The notes: generated by a model from the letters alone, not told the origin. DNA of 64,000 nucleotides from Motiliproteus sp965230735 (GCF_965230735.1 NZ_OZ246016.1:2294001-2358000), one strand, 5' to 3'. Shown: positions 1-9,176, numbered from the stretch's first letter. Program-made: numbers and translations.

Positions 1-99
1 TCGAAGTGGGTAATCGAGCGGCCTGGGACCATACTTATTCGATGTTGCTCCGGAGCGTTGCGCCGCTTACTGCGAGCCGTATTAAGGATATTCACGACA

Positions 100-1875
100 A
101 TGCTGCACCGGATTCGTCTCTACAGTGGTTTGATCATGGCCGCCTTCGTGATCCCCCACTTGCTAAATCACAGCCTGGGATTGGTATCCCAGTCCCTGAT
201 GGAATCCTCACTGACCTATTTTATCGGGTTCTGGCACCACCCGGTGCCGACCTGGCTGTTGTACGGCGCGGTCCTGACGCACTTTCTGCTGGCGCTTTGG
301 TCGCTCTACAATCGAACCACATTACGGATGCCTTGGTGGCAGCTGTCCCAACTGATCCTCGGGCTATCGATTCCGCCCCTGATCCTGGTCCATGTGACCG
401 GCGCCCGCCTATCCCATGAATTGTTCGGCACCCTGCCGAGCTACGAAGGGGTGATCCAGGCTATCTGGAACAGCGAGTTTGGCGTTCTGCGCCAGACCGC
501 GCTGGTACTGGTGGTTTGGTTACACCTGCTTATCGGCTTGCACTATTGGTTGCGGTTGAAACCCGACTACCGGCGCTGGATCGCCTGTTGGCAGTTGCTG
601 GCAACGTTGGTGCCGTTGATGGCGTTATTGGGGTTCTATCGGGTTGGGTTGACTCTGGCCGATCAAGCGGAGCCGACCACGACTCAGGCTGTCTACGAAA
701 GCTCGGTCAACCGCCTCGATAATACCGGCTATGACGACGATGGCGGTTATGGTGGATACGGTGGCTACGGTGATGATACCGCTCAAGGCAGCGGGGCCGG
801 ACGGTTAGACGGCGATGGTGTTGAGACGCCGATCGACCCGGATAAGCTGCGGGCCGAGCAGACGTTGGCGCAGGTACGTGACATTCTGCCGGTACTTTTC
901 TGGGGTTCGCTTGCGGTTACGTTATTGCTTCGCGGCTTACGGCTGGGTTGGTCAATCCGCCAGGCCCGGGTAAGGGTTCGATTGCCGGCTCAAACCCTGC
1001 TCAAGGCGCGTCATGGACAGACGCTGCTGGAAGCGCTGCGTGAGGCCGGGATTGAACACTCTTCGGTCTGCGGTGGCCGGGGGCGCTGCACCACCTGCCG
1101 GGTACGGGTGATGGAAGGGCTTGATCAACTGGCGCCAGCCGATGGGTTGGAACGAGCGGCGCTGGACGGGGTTCAGGCGGATCGGGATGTTCGTCTGGCC
1201 TGCCAACTACGGCTGACCAACGATCTGTCGCTGGTGCCGCTGATTCCCTACCAGCAACGCTTTGCCTACCTGCGCAAACCCGGCGGTGTCGAGGGGATCG
1301 AGCAGCGGGTGACGGTGCTGTTTATCGATCTGCGTGGCTCCACCGCGCTGGCCGAGGCCAGGTTGCCCTATGACGTGGTATTTATCCTGAATCAGTTTTT
1401 TGCCGAGATGGCCACCGCGCTGGAAGAAACCGACGGTCACTATGCGCAATTTAACGGCGATGGATTGATGGCGCTCTACGGTCTTGTCGGCGATTTCGAG
1501 CAGGGCTGTCGCCAGGCGATACGGGGTGCTCAGCGTATGCTTCACCGCCTGGACGGGATCAACCAGCGCCTCAAGGTCGAGCTGCAGCAGCCGCTTCGGG
1601 TCGGTATCGGTATCCACAGTGGTGAGGCGATCGTCGGCACCATGGGGCCTCCCAGCGCTCCAATCCGCTCGGCCCTTGGCGATACCGTCAACACCGCGGC
1701 GCGGCTCGAAGGTCAGACCAAAAACCTCGGCGTTCCCCTGGTTTTGTCGCGCTTCAGTGCCGATGTCGCGGGGCTGGCCATGGAAGGGCTGGAACAGCGC
1801 CAGATCCCCTTACGAGGGCGTGATCAGTTGCTGGATGTGATTCTGGTCAAAGAACCGGCGAGGCTGGCTTTGTGA
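100..1875 (+). CDS. membrane [2Fe-2S] ferredoxin-class III nucleotide cyclase
   Basis: Predicted signalling protein of 591 aa that should make a cyclic nucleotide on the cytoplasmic side of the inner membrane. The first ~185 residues hold about five hydrophobic segments, recalling a cytochrome-b-type anchor. A Gly/Tyr/Asp-rich linker and another membrane segment follow. A plant-type [2Fe-2S] domain has Cys324, Cys330, Cys333 and Cys368. A class III cyclase domain covers about 404-580, with metal Asp410 (FIDLRGST) and Asp454 (NGDG) and a conserved LGDTVNTAARLE stretch. The Lys that normally selects the purine is Gln here (AQFNGDG). I chose ATG 100 because AAGGA lies 11 nt upstream; a TTG at 58 is in frame but has no ribosome site. 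The architecture suggests redox control of cyclase output, which is inference. Confidence 0.85.
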   Translation: MLHRIRLYSGLIMAAFVIPHLLNHSLGLVSQSLMESSLTYFIGFWHHPVPTWLLYGAVLTHFLLALWSLYNRTTLRMPWWQLSQLILGLSIPPLILVHVTGARLSHELFGTLPSYEGVIQAIWNSEFGVLRQTALVLVVWLHLLIGLHYWLRLKPDYRRWIACWQLLATLVPLMALLGFYRVGLTLADQAEPTTTQAVYESSVNRLDNTGYDDDGGYGGYGGYGDDTAQGSGAGRLDGDGVETPIDPDKLRAEQTLAQVRDILPVLFWGSLAVTLLLRGLRLGWSIRQARVRVRLPAQTLLKARHGQTLLEALREAGIEHSSVCGGRGRCTTCRVRVMEGLDQLAPADGLERAALDGVQADRDVRLACQLRLTNDLSLVPLIPYQQRFAYLRKPGGVEGIEQRVTVLFIDLRGSTALAEARLPYDVVFILNQFFAEMATALEETDGHYAQFNGDGLMALYGLVGDFEQGCRQAIRGAQRMLHRLDGINQRLKVELQQPLRVGIGIHSGEAIVGTMGPPSAPIRSALGDTVNTAARLEGQTKNLGVPLVLSRFSADVAGLAMEGLEQRQIPLRGRDQLLDVILVKEPARLAL

Positions 1876-1896
1876 GCCAGGTAAAGCCTCTATACT
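1869..1896 (+). promoter_or_regulatory. possible promoter for the moxR operon
   Basis: TATACT at 1891-1896 matches the sigma70 -10 box in five of six positions. A weak TTTGTG lies 16 nt upstream, across the stop codon of the cyclase gene. It would give a very short leader before the AGGAG of moxR. The -35 match is poor, so read-through from the cyclase gene is an equal possibility. Confidence 0.28.
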
Positions 1897-1923
1897 GGCC
1901 GCATCCCCGTTCAGGAGAACAGC

Positions 1924-2883
1924 ATGACCCTACAGAAGCTTGAGCCCCAATCGACCGCCGATGACCGTCAGTTACTGCAGCAGGCGTTGGCCGAAATCGA
2001 AACCGTGGTGCTGGGTAAATCGCGCCAGGTCCGGTTGGCGATGGCTTGTCTGATCGGTCAGGGCCACCTGCTGATCGAGGACCTTCCCGGGATGGGAAAA
2101 ACCACCCTGGCACAGGCGTTGGCCCGGGTGTTGGGGTTTGATTTCAACCGCATCCAGTTTACCTCCGATCTGTTACCGGCCGACGTGATCGGGGCGTCGA
2201 TCTTTAATGTTAAAGAACACCGTTTTGAATTTCAGCCGGGGCCGGTGTTTACCCAGTTGTTGCTGGCCGATGAGATCAATCGTGCCACGCCCAAGGCACA
2301 GAGTGCACTGCTCGAGGCGATGGAGGAGCGTCAAGTCACCGTCGATGGTGAAAGTCGCGAACTTCCGGCACCGTTCTTCGTCATCGCCACCCAGAACCCG
2401 CAACACCAGCTGGGTACTTTCGCGCTACCCGAATCCCAGCTGGACCGGTTTCTGATGCGGATCGAACTGGGCTACCCGGATCGACAGGCGGAACGGGCAC
2501 TGCTGAGCGGGCAGAATCCCCGCCGGCGCCTGGAACAGCTCAACTGTGCGCTGCCGTTGCCCAGTCTGCAGCGTCTGCAGCAGCTGGCCGAATCGCTACA
2601 TCTGTCGGAGCCCCTGCTGGACTATATTCAGCGGCTGGTGGAGTTCAGCCGTAGCAGCGATGATTTTGACTACGGTCTGTCCCCACGTGGCGCCCTGGCG
2701 CTGGTTCAGGCGGCCAAGGCCTGGGCCCTGATCGAACAGCGGGACTATGTGGTGCCCGAAGATGTGCAGGCCGTGTTGCCCTCGGTGGCGGAACACCGTC
2801 TGCGCGGAGACTATGACTGCACCGGTCACAAAGGAATCAGTCTGACCCGCCAGCTGCTGGATTCGGTCGAAGTGCTGGAGTGA
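1924..2883 (+). CDS. MoxR-family AAA+ ATPase
   Basis: A 319-aa cytoplasmic AAA+ ATPase of the MoxR/RavA clade, which remodels or matures partner proteins. Visible motifs are Walker A (GMGKTT, about residues 58-63), Walker B (LLADEINRA), sensor 1 (ATQNP) and the C-terminal lid with SPRGALAL. ATG 1924 follows AGGAG at good distance. The stop is three bases before the DUF58 gene, and that gene overlaps the transglutaminase gene. The three form a translationally coupled MoxR-DUF58-TgpA unit. In known clusters MoxR works with DUF58 and von Willebrand-type proteins. No vWA gene is present here, so the substrate is unknown. Confidence 0.93.
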   Translation: MTLQKLEPQSTADDRQLLQQALAEIETVVLGKSRQVRLAMACLIGQGHLLIEDLPGMGKTTLAQALARVLGFDFNRIQFTSDLLPADVIGASIFNVKEHRFEFQPGPVFTQLLLADEINRATPKAQSALLEAMEERQVTVDGESRELPAPFFVIATQNPQHQLGTFALPESQLDRFLMRIELGYPDRQAERALLSGQNPRRRLEQLNCALPLPSLQRLQQLAESLHLSEPLLDYIQRLVEFSRSSDDFDYGLSPRGALALVQAAKAWALIEQRDYVVPEDVQAVLPSVAEHRLRGDYDCTGHKGISLTRQLLDSVEVLE

Positions 2884-2886
2884 TTC

Positions 2887-3933
2887 GTGTCGCCCGCCTT
2901 CTCTCCACTGGCTGAACTGCGTCGTCGTTGGCGTCGATGGTCCGATTCCTGGCTGCGAAAGCGGTTGCCGAGGACCCGTGCCACCACGCTGAACCAGCGC
3001 CGGATTTTTATCCTGCCGACGCGACACGGCCTCTATTTTCTGGCGATGTCACTGGCGCTGTTTATCGGCGGAATCAACTACGGTAACGGCTTGATTCTGT
3101 TGGTGGCGCTGTTTCTGGTGTCGTTGTTCATGAGCTCCATCCTGCTCACCTACGCCAATCTGGCGGGGTTGAGGCTGAGCCGGGCTGTCAATCAAGCCGG
3201 TTTCGTCGGTCAACAGGTGGCTTTCGGGCTGCAGTTGGAGAGTGCGCGCGAGCACGAGTCGATCTCTATCGAAGCCGCGGGCTTATCCAGACTGGTGGTG
3301 GATCTGGTGGAGCAGCGGCGTCAGCAACTACCGCTGCTGCTGGATGCCGAGCAGCGGGGCTATCTGCGTTTGCCGCGACTCAAGATCGAGTCCAGCTATC
3401 CGCTCGGGTTGTTACGGGCCTGGAGTTGGTTGGAATTGGACAGCCGGGCGCTGGTCTATCCCAAACCGATAGCCGAGGCCTATCCCCAAAGGAGCAGCAG
3501 TGGCGGTGGTCGTGGTCAGCGCCTCAGTCATGAGGGAAGCGATGACTTTGATGGCCTCAGAGCCTATCGGGACGGCGATAGCCCACGACAGATCGCCTGG
3601 AAAAGTTATGCCCGCGACGGGCGGCTGCACAGTAAACGTTTTGCCGGCTATCAACAGCAGGCTCGTTGGTTGGAGTGGGAAGCCTACAGCGGCATGGGCG
3701 TGGAGGATCGCCTGAGTCGGCTCTGTCATTGGGTGATTCAATACGATCAGCAGCGACTGCGTTTCGGACTCAAGCTTCCCGGTGCTGAAGTTCCACCGGG
3801 GCAGGGAGATCTACACCGCCAGCGTTGTCTGAGCCTGTTGGCACTCTATGGTTTGCCGACGGCAGCGGGCGATGCGCCAGATCTGGAGTCGGTCGCCGAA
3901 CCGTTCCGGTCGGCCCGGGAGGGGAACCGATGA
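2887..3933 (+). CDS. DUF58 domain protein, membrane-anchored MoxR partner
   Basis: A 348-aa protein with two close transmembrane segments (about residues 50-90: YFLAMSLALFIGG and LILLVALFLVSLFM) followed by a cytoplasmic or periplasmic DUF58 region. The family hallmark is near residue 220 (SDDFDGLRAYRDGDSPRQ, then IAWKSYARDG). The start is GTG, three bases after the moxR stop, which favours translational coupling. Its last codons overlap the next gene as ATGA at 3930-3933. DUF58 proteins are typically encoded beside moxR, and a few are tied to envelope or cell-surface maturation, but no biochemical role can be read from this sequence. Confidence 0.9.
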   Translation: MSPAFSPLAELRRRWRRWSDSWLRKRLPRTRATTLNQRRIFILPTRHGLYFLAMSLALFIGGINYGNGLILLVALFLVSLFMSSILLTYANLAGLRLSRAVNQAGFVGQQVAFGLQLESAREHESISIEAAGLSRLVVDLVEQRRQQLPLLLDAEQRGYLRLPRLKIESSYPLGLLRAWSWLELDSRALVYPKPIAEAYPQRSSSGGGRGQRLSHEGSDDFDGLRAYRDGDSPRQIAWKSYARDGRLHSKRFAGYQQQARWLEWEAYSGMGVEDRLSRLCHWVIQYDQQRLRFGLKLPGAEVPPGQGDLHRQRCLSLLALYGLPTAAGDAPDLESVAEPFRSAREGNR

Positions 3934-5975
3934 GCGAGCAGCTGCCTGAGACGGACTACCAGATTCCCCGCAATGGGCTAGCCTGGTTGCTGGCGGCCAT
4001 GTTCAGTGCACTGCTGCCCCATATGCTGCGGTTGCCGGTCTGGGTTACGTTGATCTGCCTGCTGTGTGGGGTCTGGAAACTGATGGTTTATCGGGGGCGC
4101 TGGCGCGGCCCGGGGCGTCTGCTGCGAATGCTGTTGGTGTTCGGCGGTGGTGCGGCGGTGTTTGCCCATTACGGCACCCTCGCCGGCCCCGATGCCGGTA
4201 GTGCGTTATTGATCCTGGGATTCTGTTTCAAACTCATCGAAAGCCGTACCCGTCGCGATGCCTTTATCGTGGTGATTCTCGGCTACTTCGTGGTGGCGGT
4301 CAGTTTCTTCTTTGATCAGTCGATTCTGCTGTCCCTCTACCTGGCGCTGGTCTGTGTGATGGTGACGGCGGCCTTGCTGGGTTTGAATCAATCGCCGCTG
4401 TACACCCGACCGCGCAGAACCCTGCGGCTGAGTCTGCGGCTGGTGGGTTACAGCCTGCCGATGCTGCTGCTGTTGTTTGTGCTGGTGCCGCGTATCGGCC
4501 CGATCTGGTCGTTGGACCTGGGTCAGGGCCGGGCCAAGACCGGCTTGAGCGAAACCATCTCCGCCGGTGATATCGCGCAGCTGAGCCAGTCCTCGGAGCT
4601 GGCATTCCGGGTGGAGTTTGAGCCCGGCAGTCCGGTACCGGCGGCCCAGGACCGCTATTGGCGGGCCCTGGTGCTGGAGCATTATGACGGACGGCGCTGG
4701 ACCCGGGGGCTGGAGCTGGATAAGGCAGATCGGGTCGATTGGCAAAGCAACGGTAGTCGCTGGCGCGGCCCGCGGCAACAAGGCTCCGAAGCGGGACTCA
4801 ACCGTTACGACTATCAGGTGATGATGGAACCGACCGACCAGCCCTGGCTGTTCGCGCTGGCCTGGGCCCGTAGTGACAGTCGAGGGGTCGGCGCCACCCG
4901 GGATTTCCGTCTGCTGCGGGATAAACCGGTCGGTCATCCGTTCCAGTATCAGGTCAGCTCCACCACCGGGCTCTCACTGGATGCCGCGGGTTTGCCGGCC
5001 TGGTTGCGTCGGGCCAACTTGCAGCTGCCCGACACGGATCCCCGGACCCGAATTCTTGCGCAGCGTTTATGGCGTGACAGCAGTGATGCGCAGGATTACA
5101 TCCAGCGCGTACTGCAGTACTTCAATCAGCAGAACTTCACCTACACCTTACGGCCGCCGTTGCTCATCGGTGATCGCGTTGACCAGTTCCTGTTTGAGAG
5201 TCGCCGCGGCTTCTGCAGCCATTACGCCGGCGCCTTTGTGTTTCTGATGCGGGCGGCCGGACTGCCAGCTCGTATTGTTGCCGGGTATCAGGGTGGAGAG
5301 CTGAATCCGCTGGGCGGCTACCTGCTGGTGCACCAGTTCGATGCCCATGCCTGGGTCGAGGTGTGGCTGCCCGGCAGGGGCTGGGTTCGTTTTGATCCGA
5401 CCGCCTGGGTGTCACCTGAGCGGGTCGAGCAGGGGTTGGAACAGGCGATGGAGCAGGAGGGTAGCTTTCTGGCGGACAGCCCTCTGTCACCGCTTCGATA
5501 CCGAGGCTCGGCCTGGATTACCCAGTTGCGTCTGGGTTGGGATTACCTCAACTACGGCTGGTATCGGATCATGCTGGGCTATGATGCCAAGATGCAACGT
5601 GAGCTGCTCAGCCGGCTGTTCGATAAGGTCGATCTGATGCTGCTTGCGACCCTGCTGTTGAGTAGCCTCGGGGCAGTACTGATGGGGTTGGCCTGGCTGA
5701 TCTTCCGCCGCTCGGGACTACGTACACCCACCGATCCGCTGTTAAAACTCTATCGCGGGCTCTGCCGCCGCCTGGCCCGTAAGGGGCTGCGCCCCGAATC
5801 CGGCGAGCCGCCATCCAGTTTCGTCAGGCGAGCCGCCACGGAGCTGCCCGAGCAGGCGTTGGCGCTGCAGCGGATTGCGCGGCAATTTGAGCGTTGTCTG
5901 TACGCACCGTCCGCCGATGAGCAAGACCCTCAGCTGCAGCGCCTGCGTGTGCAACTTCGGCGCTTGAGTCTCTGA
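3930..5975 (+). CDS. TgpA-type membrane transglutaminase-like protein (DUF3488/DUF4129)
   Basis: A 681-aa membrane protein. The N-terminal ~200 residues form several transmembrane helices (DUF3488). A large periplasmic transglutaminase-like domain follows, with the papain-like triad Cys429 (RGFCSHYAG), His473 (DAHAWVEVW) and Asp489 (RFDPTAW). A last membrane helix lies near 570-595, then a cytoplasmic DUF4129-like tail. In Pseudomonas aeruginosa the homologue TgpA is needed for viability, so a role in the envelope is likely, although the substrate is not known. I chose ATG 3930 because it overlaps the DUF58 stop as ATGA and follows GGAGGGGAA; an in-frame TTG at 3825 would extend into the upstream gene. 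Confidence 0.92.
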   Translation: MSEQLPETDYQIPRNGLAWLLAAMFSALLPHMLRLPVWVTLICLLCGVWKLMVYRGRWRGPGRLLRMLLVFGGGAAVFAHYGTLAGPDAGSALLILGFCFKLIESRTRRDAFIVVILGYFVVAVSFFFDQSILLSLYLALVCVMVTAALLGLNQSPLYTRPRRTLRLSLRLVGYSLPMLLLLFVLVPRIGPIWSLDLGQGRAKTGLSETISAGDIAQLSQSSELAFRVEFEPGSPVPAAQDRYWRALVLEHYDGRRWTRGLELDKADRVDWQSNGSRWRGPRQQGSEAGLNRYDYQVMMEPTDQPWLFALAWARSDSRGVGATRDFRLLRDKPVGHPFQYQVSSTTGLSLDAAGLPAWLRRANLQLPDTDPRTRILAQRLWRDSSDAQDYIQRVLQYFNQQNFTYTLRPPLLIGDRVDQFLFESRRGFCSHYAGAFVFLMRAAGLPARIVAGYQGGELNPLGGYLLVHQFDAHAWVEVWLPGRGWVRFDPTAWVSPERVEQGLEQAMEQEGSFLADSPLSPLRYRGSAWITQLRLGWDYLNYGWYRIMLGYDAKMQRELLSRLFDKVDLMLLATLLLSSLGAVLMGLAWLIFRRSGLRTPTDPLLKLYRGLCRRLARKGLRPESGEPPSSFVRRAATELPEQALALQRIARQFERCLYAPSADEQDPQLQRLRVQLRRLSL

Positions 5976-5991
5976 CCGCGACGGTTTGGGG

Positions 5992-6053
5992 GTGTCACGG
6001 TTTTGTTATCCGCTTGCAACAGGCTTATCACGGAACCGTCATCGGCTTGACCT
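5992..6053 (+). promoter_or_regulatory. candidate PhoB-binding array (six heptamers at 11-bp spacing)
   Basis: Heptamers begin at 5992, 6003, 6014, 6025, 6036 and 6047: GTGTCAC, TTGTTAT, TTGCAAC, TTATCAC, CCGTCAT, TTGACCT. Each is followed by a four-base, mostly G/C-rich spacer. The Pho box is built from CTGTCAT-like heptamers repeated every 11 bp. The best units match 5-6 of 7 positions and the worst only 3. The array lies 51-112 bp upstream of the start of the phytase-like gene. The regular spacing is visible directly; binding by PhoB is inferred. Confidence 0.4.
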
Positions 6054-6103
6054 AGGTTGATCTATCTCACTCGATCAATGTCCTCTCGGAACTAGGATTC
6101 AGC

Positions 6104-9100
6104 ATGAATAAAACGATGTTGGCGGTAGCAATCGCAGCTTCTACCACTTTGGCAGCGAGCGCGCCCTGGGTACAGGCGCAGGGCCATCAGGGCTCGGATC
6201 TGAAGGCGGCGCAATACACCTTGAATCAGTCCCTCGGCAAGGCGCAGTTTTCCGCTGCGGGCAAGGTGGGGAAATCACTGGATATCAGTGTCGGTTTTGG
6301 GAGTGGTGCGTTTCATGATCCCAAAGATCCGGCCAACCAGTTTTATGCCGTCACCGACCGCGGACCCAACATCAAATGTAAGGACAGTGCCAAGTTGCTG
6401 GGTATTGCCGACTTCTGCGGTGCCGGTGAAGGGGCGCACAAGATCTTCCCGATGCCGTCCTATACGCCGATGATCAGTAAGTTCGAAATCGACAGCGACG
6501 GCGTCAAGGTGATCCAACAGATTCCGCTTCGTAACAGCGCCGGCGAAAAGATCACCGGTTTGAGCAATGAGCTGACGGTCACCAATACCGAAAAGTCCTA
6601 CGCCAATACCGGTGAGCAGCGGGCGTTCGACAGCGAAGGCGTCGATACCGAAGCGCTGATCAAACTGTCGGACGGCAGCTTCTGGCTGGCCGATGAATAC
6701 GGCCCCAGTCTGATCCATGTGGCGCCCGACGGCACTATTCTGGAGCGGGTGGTACCGGCCGGGATGGAGACCGATCTGGCCGACGCGGGTTACCCGGTTA
6801 GCGGCAAGCTGCCAGCGGTGTATGCCAAGCGCAAGCTCAACCGCGGGATGGAATCGGTGGCGGTATCTCCGGATGAGCGTTCACTCTACTTCATCATGCA
6901 AAGCCCGCTGGCCAACCCCAATGCGGCCGCTTATAAGAGTTCGCGCAATGTACGGCTGATGAAGTTTGGGCTGAACAACGGCGAGCTGGGCAAGGCCCAG
7001 GGCGAGTGGATCTATCAGATCGATACCCCGGCGATGTTTGCGGACCTGCCCAGTGGCAAGGGCGACTTGAAGAAGGGCCAGATCCGCAAGCAGAGCGACG
7101 TCAAAATCTCCGAAATGGTGGCCGTCGGCAACGATGACCTGATCATTCTGGAGCGTATCAGCAAGGTCACCAAGCTGTATCGGGTGCAATTGAGTTCCGG
7201 TGACAGCATTCTGGATTCCGAGCTCAGCCGTGGTGCGGTAGCGGTGCGTGACAGCGAGGCCAAGCAGACCCTGGAACAGATCTACGATCCGGGAGCTGTC
7301 GGGGCGATGCCGTTGGTCAAGGCGCTGGTCTTCAACAGCCTGACCGATCTGCCTAAAGGCATGTCCCTGGCGACCAAGATTGAAGGGATAGCGCTGCTGG
7401 ACGATCAACATGTGGCGCTGATCAACGATAACGATTTCGGCATCGACGGCAAGCCGACTCAGGTCAGCGTCCTGCCGATCATGCCGAAGCTGGTGGCCAA
7501 ACAGAGCAAGTTGGAACAGCGTTTGAGTGCTTCACTGATCGGTCGTCACACCACCGGGATTTACGATGAAAGCGCGGCGGAGATCGTTTCCTACCACCCG
7601 CGCAGCAAGCGAGCTTTCGTCGTCAATGCCGAGGAAAAGCAGATCGATGTGATCGATCTGTCGAAACTCAACGGTAAGCCGCTGGCCGATCCGCTACGTG
7701 ACAGTAACCTGACGCGAGTCGGCAGCCTGAATATCGGTGCCGATCTGAAATCTAACCGTTTCGGAGCCGCCAACAGCGTCGCCGTCGGCGCTGACCTGGT
7801 GGCGGTGGCAGTAGAAGCGGCGGATATCGCCGGAAACAAGAAACAGGGTCGCGGCGTCGTGGCGTTTTACGATGCCCGTAGCCTGAAGTTCTTGAAGGCG
7901 GTCCGGGTTGGTGCGCTGCCCGACATGGTGACCTTTACCCCGGACAACAGCAAGTTGTTGGTTGCCAATGAGGGGGAGCCGAGCAAGGACTACCGGGTCG
8001 ATCCGGTGGGCTCGGTTTCGGTAATCCAGATTCGTAAAGGCCGCCCGGCTGATGTGGCGACCGAACTGAGATTCGATCAGCTTCACTCCGAGGGGATTCG
8101 CACCTTTGGACCGGGTGCCGACTTTGCTCAGGATCTGGAGCCGGAGTATATCGCCGTCTCCGATGATTCCAGTACCGCCTGGGTCAGCCTGCAGGAGAAC
8201 AACGCGCTGGCGATGATTGATCTGAAGGCGATGCAGATCAGCAAGGTGGTCGATCTTGGGCTGAAAGATTACGGCCGGGCCGGTAACGAGCTGGACGTAT
8301 CCGACAAAGATAAGAAGATCGATATCCGTGCTCGCAAAGGCGTGGTCGGCATGTATCAGCCCGATACCATCGCCGCTTACCGGGCCGATGGTCACAACTA
8401 TGTGGTGACCGCCAACGAAGGCGATGCTCGTGATTACTGGTTCGATGCGGCTGACGAAGCCAGCTGTCTGGCGGCCGGCGGCCGGGAGTTCGATGCAGAG
8501 GATGGTTGTCTGGCGTTCTCCGAAGAGACCCGCATCGCCAAGCTTGATATTCCGGCGACCCATCCCAGTGCCGCTGAGGCGGCCGATAAGAAGTCCCTGG
8601 GTCGGATGAAAACCACCCGTTACGGCTACGGTGATGAATCGTTGATCTACACCTACGGCGCCCGCTCATTCAGTATCTGGAATGAGCAGGGTGAACTGGT
8701 GTTTGATTCACAGGCCGATATCGAGAAGATTACCGCGGCGCGTCTGGGCAAGAACTTCAACAACACCGATAACAAGAACAAGGGTGATAACCGCAGTGAT
8801 GACAAAGGGGCAGAGCCCGAAGCCCTGGCGGTGGGGCAGGTGAATGGACGTACCTACGCCTTCGTCGGGCTGGAGCGCACCGGTGGTTTCATGATCTATG
8901 ACATCACCAATCCCTATGGAGTGGTTTGCCACGATTATGTGATCAACCGGAACTTTGACTCGAACCCGAAGAAGGATCTGGGCGATGCCGGAGATCTGGC
9001 CCCGGAAGGGATGAAGTTCGTCTCAGCCGAGCAGAGTCTGACCGGTAAAGCGCTGCTGATTGTCGGCCACGAGGTATCCGGCTCAACGGCGGTCTATCAG

Positions 9101-9109
9101 CTGCAGTAA
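6104..9109 (+). CDS. secreted phytase/esterase-like two-domain beta-propeller protein
   Basis: A 1001-aa exported protein with a Sec signal peptide (MNKTMLAVAIAASTTLAASA, cleavage probably after VQAQ, about residue 26). The first half, about 40-470, matches the esterase-like activity of phytase family, with GFGSGAF, VTDRGPN and WLADEYGPS. The second half, about 480-1000, is a choice-of-anchor/alkaline-phosphatase-like propeller, with HPRSKRAFVVNAEEKQIDVID, ANEGEPS, ANEGDARDYW and EPEALAVGQ. It probably hydrolyses phosphate esters in the periplasm or outside the cell; the exact substrate is not readable. A Pho-box-like array upstream fits a phosphate-starvation gene. It is monocistronic, ending at a strong terminator. 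Confidence 0.85.
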   Translation: MNKTMLAVAIAASTTLAASAPWVQAQGHQGSDLKAAQYTLNQSLGKAQFSAAGKVGKSLDISVGFGSGAFHDPKDPANQFYAVTDRGPNIKCKDSAKLLGIADFCGAGEGAHKIFPMPSYTPMISKFEIDSDGVKVIQQIPLRNSAGEKITGLSNELTVTNTEKSYANTGEQRAFDSEGVDTEALIKLSDGSFWLADEYGPSLIHVAPDGTILERVVPAGMETDLADAGYPVSGKLPAVYAKRKLNRGMESVAVSPDERSLYFIMQSPLANPNAAAYKSSRNVRLMKFGLNNGELGKAQGEWIYQIDTPAMFADLPSGKGDLKKGQIRKQSDVKISEMVAVGNDDLIILERISKVTKLYRVQLSSGDSILDSELSRGAVAVRDSEAKQTLEQIYDPGAVGAMPLVKALVFNSLTDLPKGMSLATKIEGIALLDDQHVALINDNDFGIDGKPTQVSVLPIMPKLVAKQSKLEQRLSASLIGRHTTGIYDESAAEIVSYHPRSKRAFVVNAEEKQIDVIDLSKLNGKPLADPLRDSNLTRVGSLNIGADLKSNRFGAANSVAVGADLVAVAVEAADIAGNKKQGRGVVAFYDARSLKFLKAVRVGALPDMVTFTPDNSKLLVANEGEPSKDYRVDPVGSVSVIQIRKGRPADVATELRFDQLHSEGIRTFGPGADFAQDLEPEYIAVSDDSSTAWVSLQENNALAMIDLKAMQISKVVDLGLKDYGRAGNELDVSDKDKKIDIRARKGVVGMYQPDTIAAYRADGHNYVVTANEGDARDYWFDAADEASCLAAGGREFDAEDGCLAFSEETRIAKLDIPATHPSAAEAADKKSLGRMKTTRYGYGDESLIYTYGARSFSIWNEQGELVFDSQADIEKITAARLGKNFNNTDNKNKGDNRSDDKGAEPEALAVGQVNGRTYAFVGLERTGGFMIYDITNPYGVVCHDYVINRNFDSNPKKDLGDAGDLAPEGMKFVSAEQSLTGKALLIVGHEVSGSTAVYQLQ

Positions 9110-9150
9110 GAAAATCTGTCAGCCGGGTGATTTGCTGATCCCGGATAAGA

Positions 9151-9176
9151 AAAAGGAGGCTTCGGCCTCCTTTTTT
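9151..9176. terminator. bidirectional rho-independent terminator
   Basis: AAAAAGGAGGC-TTCG-GCCTCCTTTTTT is a perfect stem with A and T runs on both sides. It can end transcription of the phytase-like gene (+) and of the converging DUF3461 gene (-). Confidence 0.9.

Noticed and set aside
6..419. 137-aa frame at the left edge
   Set aside because: It overlaps the cyclase coding region in another frame and has no family features.
4206..4937. 243-aa antisense frame within the transglutaminase gene
   Set aside because: It is antisense to a well-supported gene, rich in Gln/His/Arg as expected for a codon shadow, and has no ribosome site.
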